Notes: generated by a model not told the origin, from the letters alone. Shown: positions 28,370 through 37,430, counted from the stretch's first letter. The stretch is 64,000 bases of DNA from Deltaproteobacteria bacterium (GCA_003973265.1 QNYZ01000060.1:28330-92329), one strand, 5' to 3'. A program made the numbers and translations.

Positions 28370-30592
28370 ATCGCCCGCCATCCATCCAGACAAAATACGC
28401 CCGCATCGAAAATAAACATCACCGGCCAGCTGGAATACATCACCTTCCGCAATTTTGAGAACCATTACACCATTGCCCGGATGCGTACCGATGATACCGG
28501 AAGCCTCATCACCGTGGTGGGTTACCTGCCCGGGGCCGAGCCGGGAGAAACGATCCGGGTTAGCGGCGGATGGGAAACCCACTCCCGCTTTGGGGAGCAG
28601 TTCAAGGCCGACGGGTTCGAGGTCCTGCTTCCCGACGCCGTGGACGGAATCCGAAAATATCTCACTTCCGGATTTATCCGGGGAATCGGCCCGAAAATTG
28701 TGGCCCGCATCGTCGACCGATTTCAAGAACAGACATTAACCGTCATTGAAAACGAACCGGGGCGGTTGACCGAAGTTTCGGGAATCGGGAAAAAAACGGC
28801 AACTAAAATCAACAACGCCTGGCGGCAACATCACGCCGTCCGGGGCCTGATGCGGTTCCTCCGGGAAAACGGCCTGCCGGCATCCTACTGCGGTCGAATC
28901 CTGAAGCTATACGGTGACAATGCCGTCGAGATACTGACCGGCAACCCATACCGAATTGCCCTGGACTGGCGGGGAATCGGGTTTAAAATCGCCGATGCCA
29001 TTGCCGTGAAACAGGGCATGGCCAAAGATGATCCCACCCGGGTCAAGGCGTGCCTGCTCCATCTGGTCTCCGCCGATGCCGAAGACGGACATACCCTGAC
29101 CGAAGCGGAGAACCTGTGTGGCCGGTGTGTTTCCGTTTTTGAAGCCTCACCGGAACCTGTCGCAGATGCGCTGGCGCAATTGTGTGACGAGGGCGAACTG
29201 GTGACGGAGACCGACCTGATTCCGACAGGGGGAGAGGCGGTTTACCTGAAATCAATTCACGAGGCCGAAACCGGAATTGCCAGACGGCTGGCGGCCCTGC
29301 AGACGATCCCCATGCCTCCGGTCACGATGGACTCGGATCGAATCGACGCCGAAATCGTTAAAAAGCTGGCGATTCAGCTTTCCGAAGAACAGCGGGAGGT
29401 ACTGGAATCCCTGCTGAATTATCGCGTGGCCGTGCTCACCGGCGGGCCGGGGACGGGCAAAACCACCCTGATCCGTTCCTTAAATGCCATTCATGAGACC
29501 CGGGGGGCACGGATACTCCTGGCCGCACCCACCGGCCGGGCCGCCAAACGGCTGTCGGAAATCAGCGGGCGTCCGGCCGCCACCCTTCATCGGCTCCTGC
29601 GCTACAATCTGCAGACCGGGCTTTTCGACAAAAACCGGGACGATCCCCTGGAGGCCGATGTCGTGATCATCGACGAAGCATCCATGGTGGACACCCTGCT
29701 GATGTATCACCTGCTGGAAGCCATTCATCTTGAAACCGCAATCCTGTTTGTCGGAGATGTCTATCAACTGCCACCGGTCGGCCCTGGAAATGTACTGGCC
29801 GATCTCATCAAATCGGGTGTCATTGCCACCTTTGAGCTCACCCGGATATTTCGCCAGGCCCGGAAAAGCCCCATTATCACCAATGCCCACCGGGTCCGGA
29901 TGGGAAAGCCCCTTCACCTTGATCCACCATCCGATATCGACGCGTTGACCGAATTTTATTTTATTAAGACGGCAAATCCGTCCGCGGCGGCCGTAACCAT
30001 TGCCCAGATGTGCGCGGAACGGATTCCCGAGCGGTTTCATCTGGACCCGGTCCGGGACATCCAGGTCATCACGCCGATGCACAAAGGCGATGCCGGAACC
30101 ATCAACCTGAACCGGGTGCTTCAGCGCCGACTCAACCACCAGGCCGGGCGGTCCGGCCGAAGCCAGGGTGCTTTCCATGCAGGGGATAAGGTGATGCACC
30201 TGAAAAATAACTACCAGAAAGATGTCTTCAACGGTGACATCGGAACAGTAGAGGCCATCGATGGAAAAAGTGGTGGGATAGCCGTAAACTATGACGGCCG
30301 CACGATCGGGTATGACACGGCGGAACTGGATGAATTGACACTGGCCTACGCCATCTCCGTACACAAATCCCAGGGGTCTGAATATCCGGCGGTGATCCTG
30401 CCCCTGTTCACCCAGCATTACGCATTGCTCCAGCGCAACCTGTTATATACCGCCATCACAAGGGGAAAACAGCTGGTGGTTATTGTCGGCAGCACCCGTG
30501 CCATCGACATTGCCCTGGCCAACGATAAACCCCATCACCGGCTGACCGGACTGGCCCGCCGGCTCAAGTGCATTGACGTACTTAAGCACTGA
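28370..30592 (+). CDS. recD2: RecD2-type helicase (RecD/TraA family), apparent ATC start
   Basis: A 5'-3' SF1B DNA helicase of RecBC-independent type. The N-terminal region (QLEYITFRNFENHYTIARMR, then TVVGYLPGAEPGE) is a conserved beta domain, followed by helix-hairpin-helix units (FIRGIGPKIVARIVDRF, VSGIGKKTATKI), Walker A GGPGTGKTT, motif II VVIIDEASMVDT, and C-terminal motifs LTLAYAISVHKSQGSEY and YTAITRGK. The first ATG (28481) would delete part of the conserved N-terminal strand. No ATG, GTG or TTG occurs in frame between the upstream stop (28328-28330) and 28481. GGAG at 28359-28362 sits 7 nt before an ATC codon at 28370, which I propose as the start; 28481 is the conservative alternative. 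Confidence 0.88.
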   Translation: MARHPSRQNTPASKINITGQLEYITFRNFENHYTIARMRTDDTGSLITVVGYLPGAEPGETIRVSGGWETHSRFGEQFKADGFEVLLPDAVDGIRKYLTSGFIRGIGPKIVARIVDRFQEQTLTVIENEPGRLTEVSGIGKKTATKINNAWRQHHAVRGLMRFLRENGLPASYCGRILKLYGDNAVEILTGNPYRIALDWRGIGFKIADAIAVKQGMAKDDPTRVKACLLHLVSADAEDGHTLTEAENLCGRCVSVFEASPEPVADALAQLCDEGELVTETDLIPTGGEAVYLKSIHEAETGIARRLAALQTIPMPPVTMDSDRIDAEIVKKLAIQLSEEQREVLESLLNYRVAVLTGGPGTGKTTLIRSLNAIHETRGARILLAAPTGRAAKRLSEISGRPAATLHRLLRYNLQTGLFDKNRDDPLEADVVIIDEASMVDTLLMYHLLEAIHLETAILFVGDVYQLPPVGPGNVLADLIKSGVIATFELTRIFRQARKSPIITNAHRVRMGKPLHLDPPSDIDALTEFYFIKTANPSAAAVTIAQMCAERIPERFHLDPVRDIQVITPMHKGDAGTINLNRVLQRRLNHQAGRSGRSQGAFHAGDKVMHLKNNYQKDVFNGDIGTVEAIDGKSGGIAVNYDGRTIGYDTAELDELTLAYAISVHKSQGSEYPAVILPLFTQHYALLQRNLLYTAITRGKQLVVIVGSTRAIDIALANDKPHHRLTGLARRLKCIDVLKH

Positions 30593-30655
30593 TATCAGCG
30601 CGTCCGCACTAGCCACATCCTGAATCAACCGGATGCACACCCGTGGAAAAAAGAT

Positions 30656-31330
30656 CTAAAATTTAAACGTCACGCCGATAGCGAAGACCGGGTATATAGT
30701 GTATTTATCCGTTTCATCTTCGATCTCTCTTTCTTCATTTCTCAGGTGGTGCTGAAAATCCGAATCTGAGCGAATCGGTCCGGTGGCCTTCAGGCTGGCC
30801 CGGGGAGATCCCTGGAAAAGCATGCCGATATCGATAAAAAAACATATCCGGCCGTTCTGTCCCACGGCATTGCCCCAGCCGATCCCCAAATAGGGTGAAA
30901 TCGTGTTAAAATCAATGGTTCCCCGCAACCGGCCCACATCATCCACGGAATAGGCAATGTCATCAATAATATACCGGTTTCGGTCCGTTTTTGCCTTGAA
31001 GTCAAGTTCGTTCAGATTCAGGAACAGACCGCCGGTTAAGCGAAACGATCCACCTGAAAAATGCCAGTCCGCCAGCAAAGAGGCGGAAAACAGATTCAAA
31101 TCAAATTCATAGTCAATCTCTTCAACTTTTGTGTCATACCCGTAAGAGAAACCGCTAATGCCCACCCGGGCGTTCACCTCCGGCGTAAGGCCGAACGTCA
31201 TTTCAGCACCGATCCCCAGCGTGCCGATTTTAACGCCCAGCGCCGTATCCCCCATATCGGCCCTGACCGGGCTGGTAAAAGCCAGTATGATGAAAAGGCC
31301 GGTCAGCGTATATCTCAAAAAATATTTCAT
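30656..31330 (-). CDS. Outer-membrane beta-barrel protein, uncharacterised
   Basis: A 224-residue exported protein. The signal peptide (MKYFLRYTLTGLFIILAFTS, cleavage after VRA) is followed by alternating hydrophobic strands (LGVKIGTLGIGAEMTFGL, VNARVGISGFSYGYD, FSASLLADWHF, GSFRLTGGLFLNL) and a C-terminal phrase ending FAIGVTFKF with the terminal Phe typical of BAM substrates. I place the start at 31328-31330, preceded by GGAGGAG; a longer upstream frame would put the signal peptide in mid-protein. It converges with recD2. No specific function can be assigned. Confidence 0.8.
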   Translation of the reverse strand: MKYFLRYTLTGLFIILAFTSPVRADMGDTALGVKIGTLGIGAEMTFGLTPEVNARVGISGFSYGYDTKVEEIDYEFDLNLFSASLLADWHFSGGSFRLTGGLFLNLNELDFKAKTDRNRYIIDDIAYSVDDVGRLRGTIDFNTISPYLGIGWGNAVGQNGRICFFIDIGMLFQGSPRASLKATGPIRSDSDFQHHLRNEEREIEDETDKYTIYPVFAIGVTFKF

Positions 31331-31468
31331 TTTCTCCTCCGGTTGACAGTCGAATTCCTGTTTTTGGCGATGAAGTTCGCCCACGTACCCACAAGCATGA
31401 AATTCCATCAACGTACGCGGGCAGCCTTTATCCATATGCAGGGACATTACATTTTGCGGTTACTGGAG

Positions 31469-31639
31469 TCAAATGCATACCGACGTAGTAAAATTGGCCT
31501 TCAAACAACCGGCCGGCGCGATCGTCTGGTCACCTTCCCAGCCGGGACAGCCATAACAGATGTGTTCGTGTACCAGGGTGCCCCCCATCTCTTCCGGTGA
31601 AATCGGGCCAAGAACCGTATTGATTTTTACATCGCGCAT
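31469..31639 (-). pseudogene. Truncated phosphotriesterase-family gene (N-terminal fragment)
   Basis: The frame starts at an ATG with AAGGAGG upstream and reads INTVLGPISPEEMGGTLVHEHI, the N-terminal signature of the phosphotriesterase-related amidohydrolases, including the metal-binding HxH. Homology ends after about 40 residues; the frame closes at 31469 and only 140 nt remain before the outer-membrane gene, too little for the missing 250-280 residues. It is therefore a 5' remnant left by a deletion. It lies 78 nt after etfA on the same strand. Confidence 0.7.
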
Positions 31640-31717
31640 ACCTGCCTCCTTTTTGGGTTTGATCATTTACCCCCCTGGTATGGGCGATGAAGTGATCGGC
31701 TGTTTTTGATAAATCAC

Positions 31718-32698
31718 TCATTGTCGCTTGAATTCAGACAATAATATGGGAATAAACGTTTCCAGGTTTTCGACAATACCGTAATCGGCGACCTGAAATA
31801 TCGCCGCATGCGGATCGTTATTAATGGCAACGATGGTCCGGGATTCTTTCATCCCGGCCAGATGCTGCATGGCCCCGGAAATACCGCACGCAATGTAGAG
31901 GCGGGGTGAAACCGTCTGCCCGGTGATTCCGATCTGGTGCCGATAGCTCAGCCAGCCCAGATCACAAACGGCCCGCGAGGCCCCGATACCCGACTTGGAA
32001 AAAATAGCGGCAAGATCCTTAAGGAGTCGAATATTTAGGGGATTGCCAATCCCCCTGCCCGCGGCAACGATTACATCGGCGTCGTCAAAATTCAGCATAT
32101 CTTTATCGGATTCCCGGATTCCCACTGTCTGTGATGCGGAGGGAAAAACATCCGGTTTCACAATGCGCACCGACTGTTTCCGGGATCCGGGGCGACGCGC
32201 CGGCCGGGACCATGCCCCGGGCATGAGAGTCACAACGACCTTTTCCCTTAAGGTCGTTACTTCTGCCTTGAGTTTGCCATTGAACATGGAACGGACGAAG
32301 CCGACCCGGCCATTGGAAAAACGTATCGCTTCAGCCGCGGTGACGCAGGACGCATGCAGGGCAACTGCCAGGCGGGGCGCCAGATCAAATCCGAACGCCA
32401 TATGGGGCAGGCAGATGACCGCAGGCCCGTCGGTTTCAAGAAATTTTATTAACGTGTCCCGGTATACTTCACCATTATAAAGGGCCAGGCGCGTTGATTC
32501 GATCCCGGTCACATCAACCCCGGTTGTTTCAGCCAGGTGGTGAGCAAAGCCCACAACATCATTGCCCAGGACAATGGCCTGCACAAAACCGCCGGTGTGT
32601 GTCTCCAGTTCCCGGGCAAATGAAACCGCCTCCGGGGTTACCGGTGGCACGGTTGTGCCGGTCTGCCCGACAATAACGGTAATCCGCATCTCTTTCAT
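31718..32698 (-). CDS. etfA: Electron transfer flavoprotein, alpha subunit
   Basis: A 326-residue EtfA that carries the FAD of the ETF heterodimer and passes electrons between acyl-CoA dehydrogenases and the quinone or ferredoxin pool. The N-terminal part is divergent. The C-terminal FAD domain has the signature [21 protein letters not shown], a [12 protein letters not shown] segment, [28 protein letters not shown] and [23 protein letters not shown]. It is 19 nt downstream of etfB in a two-gene unit. Divergent acyl-CoA dehydrogenase genes start within 200 nt of etfB. Confidence 0.93.
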   Translation of the reverse strand: MKEMRITVIVGQTGTTVPPVTPEAVSFARELETHTGGFVQAIVLGNDVVGFAHHLAETTGVDVTGIESTRLALYNGEVYRDTLIKFLETDGPAVICLPHMAFGFDLAPRLAVALHASCVTAAEAIRFSNGRVGFVRSMFNGKLKAEVTTLREKVVVTLMPGAWSRPARRPGSRKQSVRIVKPDVFPSASQTVGIRESDKDMLNFDDADVIVAAGRGIGNPLNIRLLKDLAAIFSKSGIGASRAVCDLGWLSYRHQIGITGQTVSPRLYIACGISGAMQHLAGMKESRTIVAINNDPHAAIFQVADYGIVENLETFIPILLSEFKRQ

Positions 32699-32717
32699 GG
32701 CAACGTCTTCTATGGTT

Positions 32718-33503
32718 TCAGATTAAGGCTTTTCCATGCAGCTCCCTCAACAGGACCTGCGCTTTTTCCCGCGGTGTCCCCTCCAGAATTTTCCCCCCGG
32801 ATCTCTTTTCCGGGTAAAACAGGGCGCTCACCTGCTCTGTTTTTTGCCGGGCAGCCAATTGCTCTGCCGAAATTGTCGGAATTTTCTGGCGGCTGGCCCG
32901 CATGACATTGGAGAGGGATGAATAGCGAGGCGAATTGATGCCGGACTGGATGGTCAACACCGCCGGCAGATCGAGTTGCAGACATTCCCTGCAACCGGCT
33001 TCGATCTCTCTTTCCACATCGATCCGTCGCTCCTCTGCCTTGATTTTCTGGGAGATGACGGCGGTTGCACAGGGATAGCCGAGAATCTCCGCGATCAATG
33101 AACCGACCAGGCAGGCCATATCATCTTCAGCCATCACGCCGGTCAGAATTAAATCGTAACCGCCCTTCTCTGCAAAGGCAGCAATCAATGTTGCCGTGTC
33201 AAAAGGGCTGATATACCCGGCTTCTTCGACGCGGATATGAAATCCGTTATCGGCCCCGCGGGCAAGACTCTCTTTCAAGGTCGGGCGGACACGCGCCGGA
33301 CCGACGGACACGCTGTCAATGGATACATCGATTCGACCGGAAAACCGCTCCTTGATCCGCATGGCCTCTTCAAGGGCAAATTCGTCAAACCGGTTCATTC
33401 TGAAAGCAGCGGCGTCCTGAGGCGCTATCCATTTTCCCCCGGGGTCAATCGACAAAAGCGCTTCCGTATCCGGTACCTGTTTGACACATACGAGTGTTTT
33501 CAT
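32718..33503 (-). CDS. etfB: Electron transfer flavoprotein, beta subunit
   Basis: A 261-residue EtfB: MKTLVCVKQVPDTEALLSID at the start, the conserved NRFDEFALEEAMRIKE, the AMP-binding region ILTGVMAEDDMACLVGSLIAEILG, and LDLPAVLTIQSGINSPRYSSLSNVMRA (the ETF beta signature near residue 183). In the AMP loop the usual GxxSxD is GVMAEDD, a variation also seen in some bifurcating-type or anaerobe ETFs; I cannot decide the type from this. First gene of etfBA. Its upstream region is shared with the divergent phosphatase/acyl-CoA dehydrogenase operon and includes a palindrome. Confidence 0.93.
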   Translation of the reverse strand: MKTLVCVKQVPDTEALLSIDPGGKWIAPQDAAAFRMNRFDEFALEEAMRIKERFSGRIDVSIDSVSVGPARVRPTLKESLARGADNGFHIRVEEAGYISPFDTATLIAAFAEKGGYDLILTGVMAEDDMACLVGSLIAEILGYPCATAVISQKIKAEERRIDVEREIEAGCRECLQLDLPAVLTIQSGINSPRYSSLSNVMRASRQKIPTISAEQLAARQKTEQVSALFYPEKRSGGKILEGTPREKAQVLLRELHGKALI

Positions 33504-33638
33504 TCTCCGGTTTCCAAAACAGGAATCCCTGTAATTTGCATTCTCACGACTTTAGGCATTGTTGATCATTGAAGGAAGATGGTTTTTTTGATGGTGCATC
33601 GATAGAAGGTTTCGGTGATAATTGCAAGTAAAAAAACG

Positions 33639-33648
33639 AACGATCGTT
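33639..33648. promoter_or_regulatory. TetR-type operator palindrome
   Basis: Perfect inverted repeat AACGATCGTT in the divergent region between etfB and the phosphatase gene, ending 9 nt before a -35 box. The extended site starts with a second ACGA (AACGAACGATCGTT). Operators of this kind are common for TetR regulators of acyl-CoA metabolism, and a TetR gene is third in the operon. Confidence 0.5.
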
Positions 33649-33657
33649 ATATTTTTC

Positions 33658-33685
33658 TTGACAGGGGCGTCCTTTCCCCTGTAAT
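33658..33685 (+). promoter_or_regulatory. Sigma-70 promoter giving a near-leaderless transcript
   Basis: TTGACA (33658-33663), 16-nt spacer, TGTAAT (33680-33685). The predicted transcription start falls at about 33692-33694, on or next to the ATG at 33694, and no ribosome-binding site precedes that ATG. Confidence 0.6.
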
Positions 33686-33693
33686 TTCACGCC

Positions 33694-34404
33694 ATGAGCA
33701 CCCTCTACCTGATCAGACACGGGCAGGCCTCTTTTGGTAAAGAGAATTATGACCGGCTTTCCGAAAAAGGCGTTGAGCAGATGAAAATACTGGGTGAGTA
33801 CCTGGTGGCCACAGGATGCCGGGTGGATGCGGTCTATTCAGGACCGCTCGAACGCCAGAAATCGAGCGCCGGCGAAGTGATCCGGCGTTGCCGGCAATTT
33901 CAATGGCAGGTTCCCGAAGCGGTCATTTTCCCGGATCTGAGTGAATACGATTACGAGGCCGTTCTGCTTTCTCAGGTTCCCGATATGATTGCCGGCGATC
34001 CTTCCCTCGAAGAAGAACTAAAAAATATTTATACCGACGGGAGTGCTTTTCAGCGTCTGTTTGAGGGGGCCGTCATGCGATGGGTCTCAGGCAAACATAA
34101 CAAACCGGACGTCGAAACCTGGAAGGCCTTTTCAACCAGAGTTTACCGGGCACTTTTAAAAATATCTGCCCAAAGTGAAGACCGCGGTACGATCCTGGTC
34201 TTTACTTCCGGCGGCGATATTACCGCATCGCTGCAAAAGGCGCTGAAACTGACCAGCCGGCAGGCCATTAAAGTCGGCTGGCAGTTGGTCAATGCATCGG
34301 TGACCCGCTTTGTCTGCCGGGAAAAGCGACTGACGCTTTCCGGGTTTAACGATATTTCCCACCTTGAACTCACCCAAAACCGGTCTTTAATTACCTATCG
34401 GTAG
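33694..34404 (+). CDS. Histidine phosphatase family protein
   Basis: A 236-residue phosphoglycerate-mutase-like phosphatase. The phospho-His motif LIRHGQASFG is at residues about 5-14, SGPLERQKSSA holds the second Arg, and a later VFTSGGD replaces the usual second catalytic His segment (normally xxxHGG), an unusual change that may reduce or alter activity. It leads an operon with an acyl-CoA dehydrogenase, TetR and an APH-type kinase. With a kinase in the operon, a phosphatase on the same phosphorylated intermediate is conceivable but unproven. Confidence 0.82.
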   Translation: MSTLYLIRHGQASFGKENYDRLSEKGVEQMKILGEYLVATGCRVDAVYSGPLERQKSSAGEVIRRCRQFQWQVPEAVIFPDLSEYDYEAVLLSQVPDMIAGDPSLEEELKNIYTDGSAFQRLFEGAVMRWVSGKHNKPDVETWKAFSTRVYRALLKISAQSEDRGTILVFTSGGDITASLQKALKLTSRQAIKVGWQLVNASVTRFVCREKRLTLSGFNDISHLELTQNRSLITYR

Positions 34405-34425
34405 CTAAGATACCAAGGAGAGGTT

Positions 34426-35634
34426 ATGGATTTTGAAACACCTGAAAAAGTAAAAATAATTACCGGCATGATTGACGAATTCGTCGACCGGGAACTGATT
34501 CCGCTGGAACCGGAATTTTTAAACCGGAGTTTCCGGGACCTTTTACCCTTACTCGAAGAAAAAAGGGACATGGTTAAAAAGATGGAGTTATGGGCACCGA
34601 ACCACCCCGCGGAATATGGCGGGATGGGGCTGAACCTGGTCGAGCATGCCTTTGTATCCGAGTCTCTGGGCAGAACTCCGCTGGGACATTACGTTTTTGG
34701 CTGCCAGGCACCGGATGCGGGAAATATCGAGATCCTTTACCTCTACGGCACGGCGGAGCAAAAAGAGACGTATCTTAAACCCCTGGTGGACGGAAAAATC
34801 CGCAGCTGCTTTTCCATGACCGAGGTAGAGCTTCCCGGATCCAACCCCACCATGATGGATACCACGGCGGTCAGGGATGGGGACGCGTATGTGATTAACG
34901 GGCAGAAGTGGTACACATCTTCGTCGGATGGTGCCGAATTTGCCATCGTCATGGCAAAAACCAATCCGGATGCCCCGCCCTATCTCCAGGCAAGCATGAT
35001 CATCGTCCCCTGCGATACGCCAGGCTTCAATCAAATCCGAAACATCCCTGTCATGGGAGAAGCCGGTTCGGATTATTTCGGCCACGGGGAGATTCTTTAC
35101 CAGTCCTGCCGCGTCCCCCGTAAGAACCTTCTTGGCCCCGAGGGACAGGGGTTCGTTATCGCCCAGCAACGGCTCGGTCCCGGCCGTATTCACCACTGCA
35201 TGCGGTGGCTGGGTATCTGCAAGCGCTCCTTTGACCTCATGTGCAAGCGGGCCGCAGAGAGAATCATGGCGCCCGATGGCAAGACGCTGGCCACCAAGCA
35301 GATCATTCAGGCCTGGATCGCCGAATGCGCCGCCGAAATACAAGCGGCCCGCCTGATGACCCTGAATGCCGCCTGGAAGATAGAGACCCTGGGCGCGAAA
35401 GAGGCTCGTGAGGACATTTCGCTGATAAAATTCTTCGTGGCCGGTGTCATGCAGAACGTGGTGGACAAAGCCCTCCAGGTCCACGGTGGGCTGGGAATGA
35501 CCGATGACATTATTATTCCTTACTTTTATCGGCACGAAAGGGCATCCAGAATATATGACGGGGCCGACGAGGTACACAAAATGTCAGTCTCGAAAAGAAT
35601 CTTACGGGGCTATGAGGGACGCAAAGCAACCTAG
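34426..35634 (+). CDS. Acyl-CoA dehydrogenase, ACAD10/11-like
   Basis: A 402-residue flavoprotein. It has the ACAD motif CFSMTEVELPGSNPTMMDTTA, the WYTSSSDGAEFAIVMAKT FAD-binding strand, QVHGGLGMTDD and the C-terminal RIYDGADEVHKMSVSKRIL. The last motif (D-G-x-D-E-V-H) matches ACAD10/11 rather than the Y-E-G-T-x-E of straight-chain enzymes. In mammals ACAD10/11 fuse such a domain to an APH-like kinase and process 4-hydroxyacyl-CoAs through a 4-phospho intermediate; here a separate APH-like kinase lies two genes downstream. ETF genes are divergent. Confidence 0.9.
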   Translation: MDFETPEKVKIITGMIDEFVDRELIPLEPEFLNRSFRDLLPLLEEKRDMVKKMELWAPNHPAEYGGMGLNLVEHAFVSESLGRTPLGHYVFGCQAPDAGNIEILYLYGTAEQKETYLKPLVDGKIRSCFSMTEVELPGSNPTMMDTTAVRDGDAYVINGQKWYTSSSDGAEFAIVMAKTNPDAPPYLQASMIIVPCDTPGFNQIRNIPVMGEAGSDYFGHGEILYQSCRVPRKNLLGPEGQGFVIAQQRLGPGRIHHCMRWLGICKRSFDLMCKRAAERIMAPDGKTLATKQIIQAWIAECAAEIQAARLMTLNAAWKIETLGAKEAREDISLIKFFVAGVMQNVVDKALQVHGGLGMTDDIIIPYFYRHERASRIYDGADEVHKMSVSKRILRGYEGRKAT

Positions 35635-35655
35635 CCTATGGGGAGATGAGATACC

Positions 35656-36372
35656 GTGGATATTGATGCCCTCAAAGATCTCGTGAGTGTGTCTAAAAAA
35701 GACATGTACCGGAATTTTTTCCACCGGCATAAAAAACAGATCCGGATTAAAAAAGAGCACGTGGCCGTTCGGAATTTAATTAAAATTACCGAGGCCACGC
35801 TGATGTTAAGCAACCGGAAAGGCTTTTCCGCCATGAGCATGCGGGATTTGAGTGCCGCATCCGGCTTGAGTACGGGGGCGCTCTATTCCTATTTTTCCAG
35901 CAAGGACGACTTGCTCGATATGATCCAGCAGGAGAGCCTCCGGGTGGCCATACGGGTGCTGAGCGCCCGCATCGACGGCATCCGCGATCCCCAATTGAAA
36001 CTGGCACAGGCGATTTATACCCATTTGTACTTAAGTGAGGTGATGCACCCCTGGTTTTATTTCTCTTTCATGGAGACCAAAAACCTGAAGAAGCGCGCCC
36101 GCCGCAAAGCCATCGAAATCGAACTGCGCATCGAAAAAATTTTCATCGATATCATTGCTGAAGGACAAGAGGCCGGTGTCTTTCGGGACGTTGACAAAGA
36201 AATGGTTGCCGGCATGATCAAAGCTCTGCTTCAGGACTGGTACCTGAAAAAATGGAAATACGGTCAGCGTCGTATCCCGGTAGAGGCCTATGCCGAATTT
36301 CTTGCGGGTGTCGTGGAATCGTATCTGCGGGTGACGGTCAAAACGGAGCAGGTGGACAAATCATGGGTATAA
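35656..36372 (+). CDS. TetR/AcrR family transcriptional regulator
   Basis: A 238-residue regulator. A 35-residue basic N-terminal arm precedes the TetR helix-turn-helix (about residues 40-85): LIKITEATLMLSNRKGFSAMSMRDLSAASGLSTGALYSYFSSKDDLLD. The C-terminal helical domain should bind an acyl-CoA-type ligand. The start is a GTG. It probably controls its own operon and perhaps etfBA through the AACGATCGTT palindrome at 33639, an inference from gene position. Its last ten bases overlap the kinase gene. Confidence 0.9.
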   Translation: MDIDALKDLVSVSKKDMYRNFFHRHKKQIRIKKEHVAVRNLIKITEATLMLSNRKGFSAMSMRDLSAASGLSTGALYSYFSSKDDLLDMIQQESLRVAIRVLSARIDGIRDPQLKLAQAIYTHLYLSEVMHPWFYFSFMETKNLKKRARRKAIEIELRIEKIFIDIIAEGQEAGVFRDVDKEMVAGMIKALLQDWYLKKWKYGQRRIPVEAYAEFLAGVVESYLRVTVKTEQVDKSWV

Positions 36373-37430
36373 CCGATCAACCAGCGGCCGTGCGCCGGGG
36401 AGAAATATTTGAGGCAAAAAAAGTTGAACTATTTCTGAAAGACAGCATCGGCGAATTGGACGGCGCCCTCAGCGTAGCTCAGTTTCCCAGCGGTTTTTCC
36501 AATCTGACCTATATGATTCGCGTGGGCGACCGGAAGATGGTTTTACGTCGCCCCCCCTTTGGGAAAAAGGCCAGAAGTGCCCATGACATGAAGCGCGAAT
36601 ACCGTATTCTCAATGCCCTGCACCCGGTCTTTCCCTATGTACCGAAGCCATTGGTCTATACCGATGATTCCGCCATCATAGGATGCCCCTTTTATGTGAT
36701 GGAGAGAAAAAAGGGGATCATCCTGAGAAAAGATCTTCCTGAGGGCCTCACCCTGGCCCCGGATGAGGCCCGGCGGCTTTGTGAGAATCTCATCGATATC
36801 CAGCTCGAGCTGCATGCCATCGACTACCGAAAGGTCGGCCTCGAAGATTTTGGCCGCCCCGATGGATATGTACGGCGACAGGTGGAGGGATGGTCCAGGC
36901 GGTACAAAGCCTCCCGGACAGATGATGCGCCGGACTTTGAACGTATCGTAACGTGGATTCACGATAAAATCCCGCCGGATTCGGTGCGGGCCACCATCAT
37001 TCACAACGACTACAAGCTGGACAATGTGGTGCTGGACCCGGACAACCCGCTGAATATCATCGGTATCCTGGACTGGGAAATGGCGACCATTGGAGATCCG
37101 CTGATGGATCTCGGTAATTCCCTGGCTTACTGGGTCCAGAAAGATGATCCCGATGATCTGCAATCCATCCGTTTGATGCCGACCAGCATACCGGGCGCGC
37201 TCACCCGAAAAGAACTGCTAGCGCGGTATTGTCAAAAAGCGGGTGTCTCCGCAGATAATTTCGACTTCTACTATTGTTTCGGGCTGTTCCGGCTCGCTGT
37301 GATTGCCCAGCAGATCTACTACCGCTACTATCACGGACAGACCCGGGACAGCCGCTTTAAAACCCTCATTATAGCCGTGCACAATCTGGGAAAGGCCGCT
37401 GACAGGATAATAGAACATAGCGACCTGTAA
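36363..37430 (+). CDS. APH-type phosphotransferase (ACAD10/11 kinase-domain or LvaA-like)
   Basis: A 355-residue protein-kinase-like small-molecule kinase: FPSGFSNLTYMIRVGDRKMVLRRPPFG (nucleotide loop), CPFYVMERKKGI, the catalytic IIHNDYKLDNVVLDP (HxDxxxxN) and metal-binding GILDWEMATIGDPLMDLGNSLAYW. This is the COG3173 type found as the N-terminal half of ACAD10/11 and as LvaA in Pseudomonas putida, where it phosphorylates 4-hydroxyacyl-CoA. I start at ATG 36363, inside the TetR gene end, where the family fold begins. Together with the dehydrogenase it reads as a split ACAD11. Confidence 0.88.
   Translation: MGITDQPAAVRRGEIFEAKKVELFLKDSIGELDGALSVAQFPSGFSNLTYMIRVGDRKMVLRRPPFGKKARSAHDMKREYRILNALHPVFPYVPKPLVYTDDSAIIGCPFYVMERKKGIILRKDLPEGLTLAPDEARRLCENLIDIQLELHAIDYRKVGLEDFGRPDGYVRRQVEGWSRRYKASRTDDAPDFERIVTWIHDKIPPDSVRATIIHNDYKLDNVVLDPDNPLNIIGILDWEMATIGDPLMDLGNSLAYWVQKDDPDDLQSIRLMPTSIPGALTRKELLARYCQKAGVSADNFDFYYCFGLFRLAVIAQQIYYRYYHGQTRDSRFKTLIIAVHNLGKAADRIIEHSDL

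Noticed and set aside
34588..35577. 329-codon minus-strand frame opposite the acyl-CoA dehydrogenase
   Set aside because: Antisense shadow of a strongly conserved gene; no domain recognised.
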